Shown here piece after piece: positions 63,569 to 64,000 of a DNA stretch of 64,000 bases (within the stretch, counting starts at the first letter, position 1; each line of letters opens with the position of its first letter). Position numbers and translations under genes: made by a program. Under the pieces are notes generated by a model. That model saw only the letters and a list, made by a program, of their open reading frames with translations, made no database searches and was not told where the DNA came from. This stretch comes from Branchinecta lynchi (lineage: Eukaryota > Arthropoda > Branchiopoda > Anostraca > Branchinectidae): the NCBI GenBank assembly GCA_023053575.1, contig JAKZAP010000014.1, forward strand, positions 7,812,001 to 7,876,000, read 5' to 3'.

Positions 63569-63695
63569 GTAAGTCTGCTTCTCATCTCTCTTCCGAGAAC
63601 TTACCACAGGCTTGTCGAGCGAAGAGCCAGCGCCGCAGTCATCTCAGAACAAAGATGTGTTGTTATTGTTATAACTCTCCTTGTCAGTTTGTTAT

Positions 63696-63980
63696 GGTTG
63701 CGTTCCGCCACTTAACGATTGTTAACAAATCGTTAACAATCGTTAACTTTTCCCGTTCCAAGACTCTGATTGTTAAATTTAAGCTCCGCCTTCCTACGAT
63801 TTGTGGTTCCAGAACTTAACGATTGTTAACTATTTTGTAACGATGGTCGGTGAGCATCGTTACAAAATAGTTCACAATTGTAGAACTGGGAAAAGTCAAC
63901 GATCGTTAAAGCTGCAGTTAGCTCCGCCCCGAAGTGCAGTTAACGATTGTTAACAATTGTTAAGTTTGCGGAACGCAACC
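63696..63980. mobile_element. TIR element GGTTGCGTTCCGC with TTAACGATTGTTAAC repeats (285 bp)
   Basis: Left GGTTGCGTTCCGCCACTTAA and right TTAAGTTTGCGGAACGCAACC (20 of its bases compared) are inverted. TAT flanks both ends, compatible with a 3-bp duplication. The interior has many copies of TTAACGATTGTTAAC and its variants, plus a central CGATGGTCGGTGAGCATCG hairpin. It lies 128 bp after the donor of NUP155 exon j. Confidence 0.88.
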
Positions 63981-64000
63981 TATGTCTTCATTCTTCTTTT

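Overview
This is animal nuclear DNA. It carries GT-AG introns of 1.3 to 14 kb, many families of non-LTR retrotransposons and terminal-inverted-repeat elements, and long microsatellite and poly-G/poly-C tracts. There are no bacterial operons. The protein and repeat style suggests an invertebrate, probably an arthropod, but I cannot name the species from the sequence alone.

The one host gene I can support is a large 3' part of the inner-ring nucleoporin NUP155 (Nup154/Nup170 family) on the plus strand. Ten exons lie at 8444-8540, 13887-13964, 19339-19535, 29497-29611, 35963-36067, 49929-50083, 56355-56508, 57862-57954, 61116-61236 and 63458-63568. They join in perfect phase into about 408 uninterrupted residues of the C-terminal alpha-solenoid. 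The gene continues beyond both window edges. Its introns make up nearly all of the remaining window.

The introns are packed with mobile DNA. (1) Family 1 consists of 1-2.4 kb elements with TATGGCACTTG-type ends, filled with ~140-bp G-rich monomers; they lie at 1-1854, 4275-5245, 11413-13834, 15819-17780, 26010-27611, 43621-45562, 47368-49338 and 54068-55350. (2) Family 2 elements have TTTTTGGGATCCC ends and a different ~140-bp monomer; they lie at 8758-10800, 21999-22262, 29871-31490, 37197-38217 and 41252-43405, plus fragments. (3) About a dozen decayed LINE fragments encode endonuclease, reverse transcriptase or a C-terminal zinc knuckle. One of them has an ORF1 that begins with a PWWP-like domain. 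(4) At least seven families of short terminal-inverted-repeat elements are present, several with readable target-site duplications (8 bp hAT-like, TA mariner-like, 3 bp Harbinger-like). (5) Local tandem arrays have periods of 281, ~197, 230, ~145 and 692 bp. (6) A small dispersed repeat carries a hammerhead-ribozyme-like core.

The elements are nested. LINEs sit inside family 1 and family 2 copies, one family 1 end truncates a LINE endonuclease ORF, and one hAT-like element holds another repeat. The relative order of insertion can therefore be read in several places. I found no promoter, CpG island, true tRNA or rRNA gene, or second complete host gene.
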